From Giesbergeria sp. (GTDB lineage: Bacteria; Pseudomonadota; Gammaproteobacteria; Burkholderiales; Burkholderiaceae_C), in NCBI GenBank assembly GCA_017987055.1, contig JAGNUJ010000076.1, forward strand, positions 1 through 7,236: DNA of 7,236 nt. Reading direction: 5' to 3'. The notes under the pieces were generated by a model, which was given only the letters and a program-made list of their open reading frames with translations, was not told where the DNA came from and did not search any database. Shown here piece by piece: positions 1 to 6,550 of this stretch. Both the position numbers and the translations under genes were made by a program. How positions within the stretch are numbered: position 1 is the first letter of the stretch; every line of letters begins with the position of its first letter.

Positions 1-2918
1 CGCACGGCTTCTAGCGTCGCGTCCATCAGATGGCGCCCTTGCTCTTGCAGTTGGGTGGCAAATTCGACGATCAAGATGGCGTTTTTCGACGCCAGCCCGA
101 CGGTGGTCAGCAGGCCGACTTGGAAGTAAACGTCGTTCGACAGCCCGCGCAAGCCGGTAAACGCCAGTGCCCCGACCACGCCCAGCGGCACCGCCAAAAT
201 CACCGCCAGCGGCACCGTCCAGCTTTCGTACAAAGCCGCCAAGCACAAGAAGACGAACAGGATGGAGACGGCATACAGCAGCGGCGCTTGCGCGCCCGAC
301 AGGCGCTCTTGCAGCGACGCGCCGGTCCACTCGTAGCCAATGCCGGCGGGCATTTGGCGCAGGATGGCTTCGATGGCGTCCATTGCCGCGCCCGAGCTGA
401 CGCCGGGCGCCGCGTCGCCAACAAACTCATAACTCGGGCTGCCGTTGTAGCGCTGCAATTGCGGCGAGCCATACGTCCAACTGGTGCTAGAGAACGCGCT
501 GAACGGCACCATTTGCCCCTTGTCGTTGCGCACCGTCCATTGGCCGATGTCTTGCGGCAGCATCCGGTACGGCGCGTCGCCTTGGATGTAGACGCGCTTG
601 ACGCGGCCGTTGTTCAAAAAGTCGTTGACATAACTGCCGCCCAGCGCGCTGGAGAGCACGTTGTTGATGTTCGCCGTCGATAAGCCCAGCGCAGCAGCTT
701 TGCGGTCGTCAATCGTCACGCCCAGCTCGGTCGTGTCGTCCAAGTTGGTGCTGCGCAGGCTGCGCAGCATAGTGTGGCCTTTGGCCAGCTCCAACACCCG
801 GTCGCGCGCGGCGACCAGTGCGTCGTGGCCTTGGCCATTCAGGTCTTTCAGTTGGAAGTTGAAGCCGGCGTTCGAGCCCAAACCGCGCACCGCTGGCGGC
901 AGCACCACAAAGATGCGTGCGTCGCGCAGCACCTTCAGGTCTTCGGTCGCCTTGCGTGCAATGGCATCGGCTTGTTGCTCGGGGCGTGTGCGCTCGCTCC
1001 AGTCTTTGAGCCGCAAAAAGCCGCGCGCCGAGGCTTGGTCGCCGCTCAGCCCGGTGATGGCGTTGAAGCTGACGATGTCGGGCTGCTGGGCAAAGTAGGC
1101 CTGCACTTCTTTCATCACCGCTTGCAAGCGCGCATCGGTGCCGCCCGGTGGCAGGCTGATTTGGATTTGCATATAGCCTTGGTCTTCGACCGGCAAAAAC
1201 GATGTCGGCAGCTTGGTAAACATCAGCGCCGTGCCGCCGCAAATCAGCACAAACACCAGCAGCATGCGTTTGCTATTGCGCAGTAGCTTGCCCACGGCAC
1301 CTTGGTAGCGGGTGGCGCTGCGGTCAAAGTTGCGGTTAAACCAGATGAAGAAGCGGTCTGAAATACCGAGCAAGCCGCGCCGAGGGCAAGCGTTGTGGTG
1401 GTGGCCCGCGCCTTTGGCAATCGGTTTCAGCAGCGTGGCGCACAGCGCCGGCGTCAGCGTCACCGCGACAAACACCGACAGTGCCATCGCCGAGACGATG
1501 GTGATGGAGAACTGGCGGTAAATCACCCCGGTCGAGCCGCCAAAAAACGCCATCGGAATAAACACCGCCGACAGCGTCAGCGCAATGCCAATCAGCGCCG
1601 GCGTGATCTCCTGCATGGATTTGCGCGTAGCTTCTTTCGGCGACAAACCCTGTTCGGACATGACGCGCTCGACGTTTTCGACCACCACGATGGCGTCGTC
1701 CACCAGCAGGCCAATCGCCAGCACCAGCGCAAACATCGTCAGCGTGTTGATGGAATAACCGGCCACCGACAGCACGCCCATCGTGCCCAGCAGCACCACC
1801 GGCACGGCAATCGCTGGAATCAGCGTCGCGCGGAAATTTTGCAGAAACAAAAACATCACCAGCACCACCAGCAAGATGGCTTCGCCCAGCGCGTACAGCA
1901 CCTCTTTGATGGAAGCGCGCACAAACGGCGTCGAGTCGGAGCTGATGTAAGCCTTCAAGCCGTTGGGAAAAAACGGCTCCAGCTCGGCCAGTTTGGCGTT
2001 GACGGCATCCGACACCGCCGTGGCGTTGGCACCATCGGCCAGCACGATGCCCATGCCGGCGCCGGGCTTGCCGTTCAAGCGCAGGGTGATGCCGAGGTTG
2101 TCCGCGCCCAATTCGACGCGCGCCACGTCTTTGAGCAGCACCGCCGCGCCGTCGGGCGTGACTTTGAGCAGGATGTTTTCAAACTCCTCGGCGGTTTTGA
2201 GCTTGGTGCGGGCGGTAATGCTGGCGTTGATTTGCTGTCCCGGCAGCGCCGGCAGCGCGCCCAGTTGGCCGGCGGAGACTTGCGCGTTTTGCGCGTTCAG
2301 CGCGGTGGTGATGTCCGACGGCATCAGCGCAAATTTTTCTAGCAGCGCCGGGTTCATCCAAATGCGCATCGCGTAGCCGGTGCCAAACACCGACACGTCG
2401 CCGACGCCGTCAATGCGGCCAATCACATCGACCAAGTTGCTCGACAAATAGTCGCCAATGTCCACTTGGCTGACGTTGGGGTCGGGCGAGGTGAAGCTGT
2501 AGGTGGTCAGGTAGTCGTTGCCGCCCTTGGTGACGAACACGCCCCGGCTTTGCACCGCGTCGGGCAGGCGGCTCATGGCCGCTTGCAGTTTGTTTTGCAC
2601 CTGCACCTGCGCCACGTCGATGTTGGTGCCGGGGCTAAAGGTCAGCGTGGTGCGCGAGCGCCCGGAGGCGTCGCTGCTCGAACCCATGTAAATCAAGTTG
2701 TCGATGCCTTTGAGCTGCTGCTCAATCACTTGCGTCACCGAGTTCTCTACCGTCTCGGCGGACGCGCCGGTGTAGGTGGCGCTGATGCTGACGCGCGGTG
2801 GCGCGATGTCGGGGTACTGCTCTAGCGGCAGGGTAAAGATGGACAAGCCGCCGGCCAGCATGATGACGATGGCCAGCACCCACGCAAAGATGGGGCGGCG
2901 GATAAAAAACTGTGCCAT
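1..2918 (-). CDS. RND multidrug efflux permease, HAE1 (AcrB/MexB/TtgB) family, C-terminus cut by window edge
   Basis: Inner-membrane proton/drug antiporter that forms the pump of a tripartite efflux complex with the adjacent adaptor and an outer-membrane channel. My reading of the minus strand starts MAQFFIRRPIFAWVLAIVIM, the typical AcrB-like TM1. It stays open for 972 codons; I checked the frame at the N-terminus, the middle and the left edge, and saw no in-frame stop at the places examined. The TM4 proton-relay pair lies in GLLVDDAIVVVENVER and falls at D407/D408, the same numbers as in E. coli AcrB. The TM10 lysine in GLASKNAILIVEFA is K945 (AcrB K940). AcrB-type proteins are about 1045-1050 residues, so about 75 are missing beyond position 1. 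The start ATG (2916-2918) lies 16 nt after the adaptor stop, without a clear Shine-Dalgarno, so translation is probably coupled. A His-rich cytoplasmic linker (GAGHHHNACPRRG) occurs before TM7. Family certain; drug specificity unknown. Confidence 0.96.
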   Translation of the reverse strand, partial: MAQFFIRRPIFAWVLAIVIMLAGGLSIFTLPLEQYPDIAPPRVSISATYTGASAETVENSVTQVIEQQLKGIDNLIYMGSSSDASGRSRTTLTFSPGTNIDVAQVQVQNKLQAAMSRLPDAVQSRGVFVTKGGNDYLTTYSFTSPDPNVSQVDIGDYLSSNLVDVIGRIDGVGDVSVFGTGYAMRIWMNPALLEKFALMPSDITTALNAQNAQVSAGQLGALPALPGQQINASITARTKLKTAEEFENILLKVTPDGAAVLLKDVARVELGADNLGITLRLNGKPGAGMGIVLADGANATAVSDAVNAKLAELEPFFPNGLKAYISSDSTPFVRASIKEVLYALGEAILLVVLVMFLFLQNFRATLIPAIAVPVVLLGTMGVLSVAGYSINTLTMFALVLAIGLLVDDAIVVVENVERVMSEQGLSPKEATRKSMQEITPALIGIALTLSAVFIPMAFFGGSTGVIYRQFSITIVSAMALSVFVAVTLTPALCATLLKPIAKGAGHHHNACPRRGLLGISDRFFIWFNRNFDRSATRYQGAVGKLLRNSKRMLLVFVLICGGTALMFTKLPTSFLPVEDQGYMQIQISLPPGGTDARLQAVMKEVQAYFAQQPDIVSFNAITGLSGDQASARGFLRLKDWSERTRPEQQADAIARKATEDLKVLRDARIFVVLPPAVRGLGSNAGFNFQLKDLNGQGHDALVAARDRVLELAKGHTMLRSLRSTNLDDTTELGVTIDDRKAAALGLSTANINNVLSSALGGSYVNDFLNNGRVKRVYIQGDAPYRMLPQDIGQWTVRNDKGQMVPFSAFSSTSWTYGSPQLQRYNGSPSYEFVGDAAPGVSSGAAMDAIEAILRQMPAGIGYEWTGASLQERLSGAQAPLLYAVSILFVFLCLAALYESWTVPLAVILAVPLGVVGALAFTGLRGLSNDVYFQVGLLTTVGLASKNAILIVEFATQLQEQGRHLMDATLEAV

Positions 2919-2934
2919 TGAAGGGTGCCGCTGT

Positions 2935-4245
2935 TTAGCGCGTAGCTGGGGTGGTCGTGGTCGTGGTGGTGGTCGTGGCGGCGGCTGTCGCTTCAGACGG
3001 CGGCGCATTCAACACCACCGGCTGCGGGTCTACCGTGTCGCCGACTTTGATGCGCTGAAAGCCATCGACGATGACCACATCGCCCGCCGCTACGCCGGCG
3101 CTGGCCAGCCACTGGTTGCCGACGGCGCGGCCCAGTTCGACCGGGCGGCGCTCCACTTTTTTCTCGGCATTGGCAATCAGCACACTGGCTTTGCCGGCAA
3201 TGTCTCGGGTGACGGCTTGCTGGGGCAACAGCAGCGCGGCACTTGACACGCCCGTCGGCAGCAGCGTTTGCACAAACATGCCCGGCAGCAACACGCCATC
3301 GGGGTTGGGCACCACCGCGCGCAGCGTCAGCGCGCCGGTGCTGGGGTTGACCTGCACGCCGGTAAATTGCAAACGCCCGGTGTGTGGGTAGGGGCTGCCG
3401 TCTTCCAGTTGCACGGTGATGGGCACGGCTGCGCCCTCGGCTTGGTTGATGCGCTCAAAGCGCCCCTGCGCCAGTTCGCGCTGCAGCGCCAGCATTTCGG
3501 TGCTGGACTGCGGAATATCGATGTACATCGGATCCAACTGCGCAATCGTCGTCAGTACGCCGGCTTGGTTGGCGGTGACCAACGCGCCCGGCGTGACGCT
3601 GGACAATCCGGTGCGCCCGGCAATCGGCGCGCTGATGCGGGTGTATTTCAGGTTGATGCGCGCGCCGGCCAGCGCGGCTTGGGCGGCGGCTACGTCAGCG
3701 GCGGTTTGCTGGGCGCTGGCTTGGCTTTCTTCATAGGCTTGGCGGCTGATGGCGTCAATCGCTACCAGCTCGGCAGCGCGCTGGGCGTTCAGCGCGGCGC
3801 TGCGGGCTTGCGCTTGGGCTTTGGCCACAGCGGCTTTGGCCGAAGCCTCGGCGACTTCGTAGGGCGCGGGGTCGATTTGGTACAGCGCCTGTCCGGCCTT
3901 GACCATCGCGCCCTCAGTGAACAGCCGCTTTTGCACGATGCCGTTGATTTGCGGGCGAATCTCGGCGCTCATAAACGCGCTGGTGCGCCCGGGCAGCGTG
4001 CTGCTGAGCGTTTGGGCTTGGGTTTGCAGCGTGATGACGCCGACTTTGATTGGCTGTGCAGCCGCTTTGGTGTTGAGGCTGGCGCTTTGGTCGTAGCAGG
4101 CGACTAAAGGGGCCGTCAACGCCAGCCCCAGCAGCCATGTTTGCCAGCGTTTGCGCGCTGCAGCGAGGGCTGTGGGCTGCTGCGCGGCAGGACAATGCAA
4201 ACGTGTGGGCTGGCTGTGAGCGCTGTTAGACGGGTAAGAAAACAT
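2935..4245 (-). CDS. RND efflux periplasmic adaptor (membrane fusion) lipoprotein, AcrA/MexA family
   Basis: Periplasmic adaptor that bridges the RND pump and the outer-membrane channel. 436 residues from ATG 4245. A basic segment (ARKRW, about residues 30-34) and a hydrophobic stretch end in the lipobox LVAC, with the lipidated Cys at residue 50. Then come the split barrel-sandwich (lipoyl-like) halves, the first around RPQINGIVQKRLFTEG and the second around TRISAPIAGRTG. Between them lies an Ala/Gln-rich alpha-helical hairpin. The beta-barrel and membrane-proximal parts follow (DPMYIDIPQSS; LLPGMFVQTLLPTG). This domain order is characteristic of AcrA/MexA/TtgA. The tail is low-complexity, with nine Thr in a row. 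Start choice: the frame is open to a TTG at 4317, but 4245 is the first ATG. No good Shine-Dalgarno precedes either, and the 50-residue leader is long for a lipoprotein, so a later non-ATG start is possible. First gene of the operon with the permease. Confidence 0.93.
   Translation of the reverse strand: MFSYPSNSAHSQPTRLHCPAAQQPTALAAARKRWQTWLLGLALTAPLVACYDQSASLNTKAAAQPIKVGVITLQTQAQTLSSTLPGRTSAFMSAEIRPQINGIVQKRLFTEGAMVKAGQALYQIDPAPYEVAEASAKAAVAKAQAQARSAALNAQRAAELVAIDAISRQAYEESQASAQQTAADVAAAQAALAGARINLKYTRISAPIAGRTGLSSVTPGALVTANQAGVLTTIAQLDPMYIDIPQSSTEMLALQRELAQGRFERINQAEGAAVPITVQLEDGSPYPHTGRLQFTGVQVNPSTGALTLRAVVPNPDGVLLPGMFVQTLLPTGVSSAALLLPQQAVTRDIAGKASVLIANAEKKVERRPVELGRAVGNQWLASAGVAAGDVVIVDGFQRIKVGDTVDPQPVVLNAPPSEATAAATTTTTTTTTPATR
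2950..2976 (-). repeat. ACC/ACG trinucleotide tract encoding nine threonines at the adaptor C-terminus
   Basis: Nine consecutive codons are all ACC or ACG on the minus strand (ggt/cgt units on the plus strand), giving Thr9 just before the terminal PATR. Ala-rich codons (GCC/GCG) precede it. It is a low-complexity, slippage-prone repeat in a disordered tail, outside the conserved adaptor domains. Confidence 0.85.
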
Positions 4246-4294
4246 GGAGGACGAAAGAAGGGCTGAATCTGCGCAAAAGTGTGACAGAGCAATG

Positions 4295-4307
4295 TATCTC
4301 GATGATA
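4295..4307. promoter_or_regulatory. Candidate LysR-type operator (T-N11-A dyad)
   Basis: TATC-N5-GATA is an interrupted dyad whose outer bases fit the LysR-family T-N11-A consensus. It lies 50-62 nt upstream of the adaptor ATG, a usual place for an activator or repressor site. A 7-bp AGAGCAA repeat stands on either side. Short AT-rich dyads arise by chance, so this is only a candidate. Confidence 0.35.
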
Positions 4308-4411
4308 AAGAGAGCAAAAAAAGTCCCTAGACCATCCAGAAAACCACTGCGCGCCGCGACAGCGGCAAAAGGCAAGCAATAGATAAAAAAACAGCGCAAA
4401 ACAGCCCACTT

Positions 4412-4421
4412 TGCCTAGGCA
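4412..4421. promoter_or_regulatory. Perfect 10-bp palindrome TGCCTAGGCA upstream of the LysR gene
   Basis: TGCCTAGGCA is a perfect dyad centred 25 nt before the LysR ATG, immediately upstream of the -10-like GATAAT. A protein bound here would cover the core promoter, which would suit autoregulation of the LysR gene. Function is inferred from position only. Confidence 0.35.
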
Positions 4422-4429
4422 CCTGCCCC

Positions 4430-4435
4430 GATAAT
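4430..4435 (+). promoter_or_regulatory. Possible -10 element of the LysR gene
   Basis: GATAAT differs from the sigma-70 TATAAT consensus by one base. It ends 6 nt before the ATG at 4442, so transcription would begin at or next to the start codon and give a leaderless mRNA. This agrees with the absence of a recognisable Shine-Dalgarno. There is no good -35 at 16-18 nt (CACTTT at 4407-4412 is weak). Confidence 0.35.
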
Positions 4436-4441
4436 GCGCGG

Positions 4442-5374
4442 ATGGAAACCAAGTGGCTTGAAGATTTTGTCAGTTTGGCCGAGACGCGCAGTTTCAGCCG
4501 TTCGGCGCAGCTGCGCCATGTGACGCAGCCGGCGTTTTCGCGGCGCATTCAGGCGCTGGAAGCCTGGGCGGGCACCGATTTGGTCGATCGCAGCTCGTAC
4601 CCGACATCGCTGACGCCGGCCGGCAAAACGCTGTACGACCAGTCGCTGGAGATGCTGCAAGCGCTCAACAACACCCGCGCCACGCTGCGCGCGCACAGCA
4701 CTTCGAGCCAAGACATGATCGAATTTGCCGTGCCGCACACGCTGGCTTTCACCTTCTTTCCGGCGTGGGTGTCGAGCCTGCGCGAAAAATTTGGTCCGTT
4801 CAAAAGCCGGCTGATTGCGCTCAACGTCCACGACGCGGTGATGCGTTTGGTCGAGGGCAGTTGCGATTTGCTGATTACCTACCACCACGAGTCGCAGCCG
4901 TTTCAGCTCGATACCAACCGCTATGAGATGGTCAGCTTGGGGCAAGAAGTGCTGGCACCCTACGTCAAACCCGACGCCGATGGCCAGCCGTTGTACCAAT
5001 TGCCCGGCCACGCCGGCCAGCCGCTGCCGTATTTGGGCTACGCGCCGGGGGCGTATTTGGGGCGGGTGACGGATTTGATTTTGAAAGAGTCCAGCACGCC
5101 GCTGCACCTCGACCGCGTCTACGAAACCGACATGGCCGAGGGCTTGAAGGCGATGGCGCTGGAAGGCCACGGCATTGCCTTTTTGCCCCACAGCGCGGTC
5201 AAAAAAGACTTGCGCACCCGCAAGCTGGTGCGCGCGGCACCGTCTGGTTTTTCGGGGCTAGAAATTACCATGGACATTCGCGCCTGCCGCGAAAAGCCGT
5301 CCACCAAAGACCGCGAGCAGAGCAAAAACCCGGCCCACGCACTGTGGGACTTTTTGCAAGCCCACAAAGTCTAA
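4442..5374 (+). CDS. LysR-type transcriptional regulator, HypT-like branch
   Basis: 310-residue cytoplasmic DNA-binding regulator of normal LysR length. The N-terminal winged helix-turn-helix spans about residues 4-62, with the helix-turn-helix at about 18-37 (SFSRSAQLRHVTQPAFSRRI). A linker helix follows, then an effector domain from about residue 92 to the end. METKWLEDF and the helix-turn-helix resemble, from memory, E. coli HypT/YjiE (IETKWLYDF, VSQPAFSRRIRALE), which responds to hypochlorite through methionine oxidation. M231 in TDMAEGLK seems to align with a Met in the HypT segment SSMSELLK, and the downstream GHGIAFLPHSA also matches the family pattern. It does not look like MexT. It is divergent from the efflux operon, so it may control it, itself, or both. 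Start: first ATG in the frame, no good Shine-Dalgarno, possibly leaderless. LysR assignment is certain; the HypT-like ligand or signal is inferred. Confidence 0.95.
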   Translation: METKWLEDFVSLAETRSFSRSAQLRHVTQPAFSRRIQALEAWAGTDLVDRSSYPTSLTPAGKTLYDQSLEMLQALNNTRATLRAHSTSSQDMIEFAVPHTLAFTFFPAWVSSLREKFGPFKSRLIALNVHDAVMRLVEGSCDLLITYHHESQPFQLDTNRYEMVSLGQEVLAPYVKPDADGQPLYQLPGHAGQPLPYLGYAPGAYLGRVTDLILKESSTPLHLDRVYETDMAEGLKAMALEGHGIAFLPHSAVKKDLRTRKLVRAAPSGFSGLEITMDIRACREKPSTKDREQSKNPAHALWDFLQAHKV

Positions 5375-5482
5375 GAAGCCTAAAAAATTGCTCAAAATAC
5401 TCTGAATTTTGTACTTAAAAGGCTTGTAGCCCTTTAAATACATGCGCTAGTAGCTATTAAAAATATAGTAAAAAAACTCCAG
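5375..5482. repeat. AT-rich convergent intergenic spacer with nested inverted repeats
   Basis: 108 nt between the 3' ends of the LysR gene and fdhD, far more AT-rich than the genes. AAGCCT (5376-5381) pairs with AGGCTT (5420-5425), enclosing a second hairpin CAAAAT/ATTTTG (5393-5398 and 5406-5411, loop of 7). GGCT-TGT-AGCC (5421-5431) can form an alternative small hairpin. GCTTGTAGC (5422-5430) is nearly repeated as GCTAGTAGC (5446-5454). On the fdhD side the minus-strand transcript meets a T7 run soon after the stop. The structure could serve as a weak bidirectional terminator. The CGCTAGTAGCTATT-like text resembles, from memory, intergenic repeats dispersed in Comamonadaceae genomes. No coding sequence seen. 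Confidence 0.5.
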
Positions 5483-6382
5483 TCAATCTGCGCTGCCCCG
5501 CCCCGGGCTGTGCAAGATGCCTTGCGCTGCGCGGCACGAACCCCACAGGCGCAGACCGGTCAGCTCGGCCATGCGCACGCCCATGCCGGTCGGCGCCGAC
5601 ACGGCGGCCAGTGCAGCCACACCCAGCTTGGCGCATTTGCGCACCAGCTCGTGGCTGCCCCGACTGGACAAAATCACAAAGCCGGGGTCTTGCAAACCGC
5701 CTTTGCGCGCTAGGGAACCCATCAGCTTGTCCAGTGCGTTGTGGCGACCAACGTCTTCAAACACCGCCAGCAGCGTGCCATCGACGCTGCACCAGCCAGC
5801 CGCGTGCAGTCCGCCCGATTGCCTATTGAGCAGCTGTCTGTCGCTCAGGCTGTGCAGGGCGCGCAACACCTGGGGTAGGCCAATCTGCGCCGTCCACGGG
5901 TAGTGCGGCAACGGGGCAAAGGATAAATCCAGCGCAGCAAAGCTCTCGACGCCGCAGACGCCGCAGCCGGTGCGCCCAGCCATGCTGCGCCGACGGTCTT
6001 TGAGGCGGGCAAAGCTGCGCGATGAAATTTCTAAATGCACTTCGATGCCGTGCATTCCTTGCGGTAACGCGGCGGCGCTGTCACGTACGGGGGTGACCTC
6101 GATGCCGTGGCAGTCATGGGCGTGGTCAAGGATGCCCTCGCTCAGGGCAAATCCCAGCGCCAGCGCTTCAAGGTCTTGCGGCGTGGCCATCATCACCGCC
6201 TGCGAGATGCCGTTAAACACCAGCGCCACCGGTACTTCGCTGGCCAAGAGGCGCGGCTGCTCGATAACTACTGCGCTGCCGTCTGGCTGGATGCGGTGCA
6301 GTTGCGCGCCACGCTGCACTAAGGGTGGCATGGCAAGGGGTTCGGCATTGGGGCAGGTGCAAGCGCCAGCAGCAGTGGTCAT
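5483..6382 (-). CDS. fdhD: Formate dehydrogenase accessory sulfurtransferase FdhD
   Basis: Cytoplasmic protein that passes sulfur from a cysteine desulfurase (IscS in E. coli) to the molybdenum bis-guanine-dinucleotide cofactor, a step needed for active formate dehydrogenase. 299 residues from ATG 6382 (E. coli protein about 277). Family signatures in order: SEVPVALVFNGISQAVMMATPQ (about 48-69), the FALSEGI motif (78-84), the persulfide loop GRTGCGVCG with C140 and C143, and FEDVGRHNALDKLMG (209-222), followed by a C-terminal ILSSRGSHELVRK segment. Start choice: ATG 6382 gives a near-normal length. ATG 6421 (312 residues) and ATG 6331 (282 residues) are alternatives, and none has a clear Shine-Dalgarno. 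With the chosen start the N-terminus holds two extra Cys (C8, C10). The frame stays open upstream to 7201, but that part is only the antisense of the neighbouring dehydrogenase gene. It is divergent from the enzyme it serves. Confidence 0.96.
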   Translation of the reverse strand: MTTAAGACTCPNAEPLAMPPLVQRGAQLHRIQPDGSAVVIEQPRLLASEVPVALVFNGISQAVMMATPQDLEALALGFALSEGILDHAHDCHGIEVTPVRDSAAALPQGMHGIEVHLEISSRSFARLKDRRRSMAGRTGCGVCGVESFAALDLSFAPLPHYPWTAQIGLPQVLRALHSLSDRQLLNRQSGGLHAAGWCSVDGTLLAVFEDVGRHNALDKLMGSLARKGGLQDPGFVILSSRGSHELVRKCAKLGVAALAAVSAPTGMGVRMAELTGLRLWGSCRAAQGILHSPGRGSAD

Positions 6383-6500
6383 TACGGGGAAAGAAAGTCT
6401 TGTTGGAGAGCCTGCCAGCATAGGGCTGGCGCTGGCGCGGGCGAAGCACTGGGGCAGATCGACCCTCAGATGCACTGTAGTTATACGTACCGGCGTCAAG

Positions 6501-6534
6501 TCCCTTCTAGAATGGGAATGCAAATAACCCATTT
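6501..6534 (+). promoter_or_regulatory. Two mutually exclusive hairpins in the fdnG leader
   Basis: Stem A: TCCC (6501-6504) pairs with GGGA (6514-6517) around TTCTAGAA (6505-6512), itself a perfect palindrome. Stem B: AATGGG (6511-6516) pairs perfectly with CCCATT (6528-6533), with a G-U pair outside and an 11-nt loop, ending 2 nt before the ribosome binding site. Both stems need bases 6511-6516, so only one can form at a time. As DNA, the stem A dyad could equally be a protein-binding site. Function is inference. Confidence 0.35.
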
Positions 6535-6535
6535 C

Positions 6536-6543
6536 AAAAGAGG
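6536..6543 (+). promoter_or_regulatory. Ribosome binding site of the formate dehydrogenase gene
   Basis: AAAAGAGG lies 7 nt ahead of ATG 6551. It fixes this start over in-frame ATGs upstream (6470, 6512, 6518), which would place 11-27 extra residues before the twin-arginine motif. Confidence 0.75.
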
Positions 6544-6550
6544 TACCACG

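Larger units (their letters stand above)
4246..4441. promoter_or_regulatory. Divergent promoter region between efflux operon and LysR regulator
   Basis: 196 nt without a gene, clearly more AT-rich than the flanking coding DNA, with two A7 tracts (4316-4322 and 4385-4391). It must hold the promoters of both the efflux operon (leftward) and the LysR gene (rightward). Visible elements are a T-N11-A dyad at 4295-4307, an AGAGCAA direct repeat (4286-4292 and 4311-4317) flanking it, a perfect 10-bp palindrome at 4412-4421, and a -10-like GATAAT at 4430-4435. A leftward promoter could use TTGCTC (complement of 4312-4317) and TACATT (complement of 4291-4296), but the 15-nt spacing is poor. LysR-type regulators commonly act from such shared regions. 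The assignment of individual sites is inference. Confidence 0.6.
6383..6550. promoter_or_regulatory. Divergent fdhD/fdnG promoter and leader region
   Basis: 168 nt without a gene, separating fdhD and the formate dehydrogenase gene. I find no convincing FNR box (TTGAT-N4-ATCAA) and no strong sigma-70 promoter. The 3' third contains two overlapping potential hairpins just ahead of the dehydrogenase ribosome binding site, listed separately. Confidence 0.5.

Noticed and set aside
30..2342. Long plus-strand open frames (for example 30-683 and 1395-2342) opposite the permease
   Set aside because: They are antisense shadows of the RND gene in high-GC DNA. The translations are Arg/Gln/His-rich with no recognisable domain, while the minus frame gives a full AcrB-like protein.
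2945..2990. ggt/cgt tract considered as a possible CRISPR or satellite repeat
   Set aside because: It is a short in-frame Thr/Ala codon run inside the adaptor gene, with no spacers or longer units.
3268..4107. 279-codon plus-strand frame opposite the adaptor gene
   Set aside because: Shadow of the adaptor coding sequence, with low-complexity composition and no start context or family match.
4415..5191. 258-codon minus-strand frame opposite the LysR gene
   Set aside because: Shadow. The plus strand encodes a complete, well-matched LysR protein over the same bases.
6433..6448. Sigma-54-like promoter (GG at 6434-6435, N10, GC at 6446-6447) ahead of fdnG
   Set aside because: The GG-N10-GC spacing fits, but the -12 half has AAGC instead of TTGC and the local sequence is very GC-rich, so chance is likely. 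No enhancer site was recognised.
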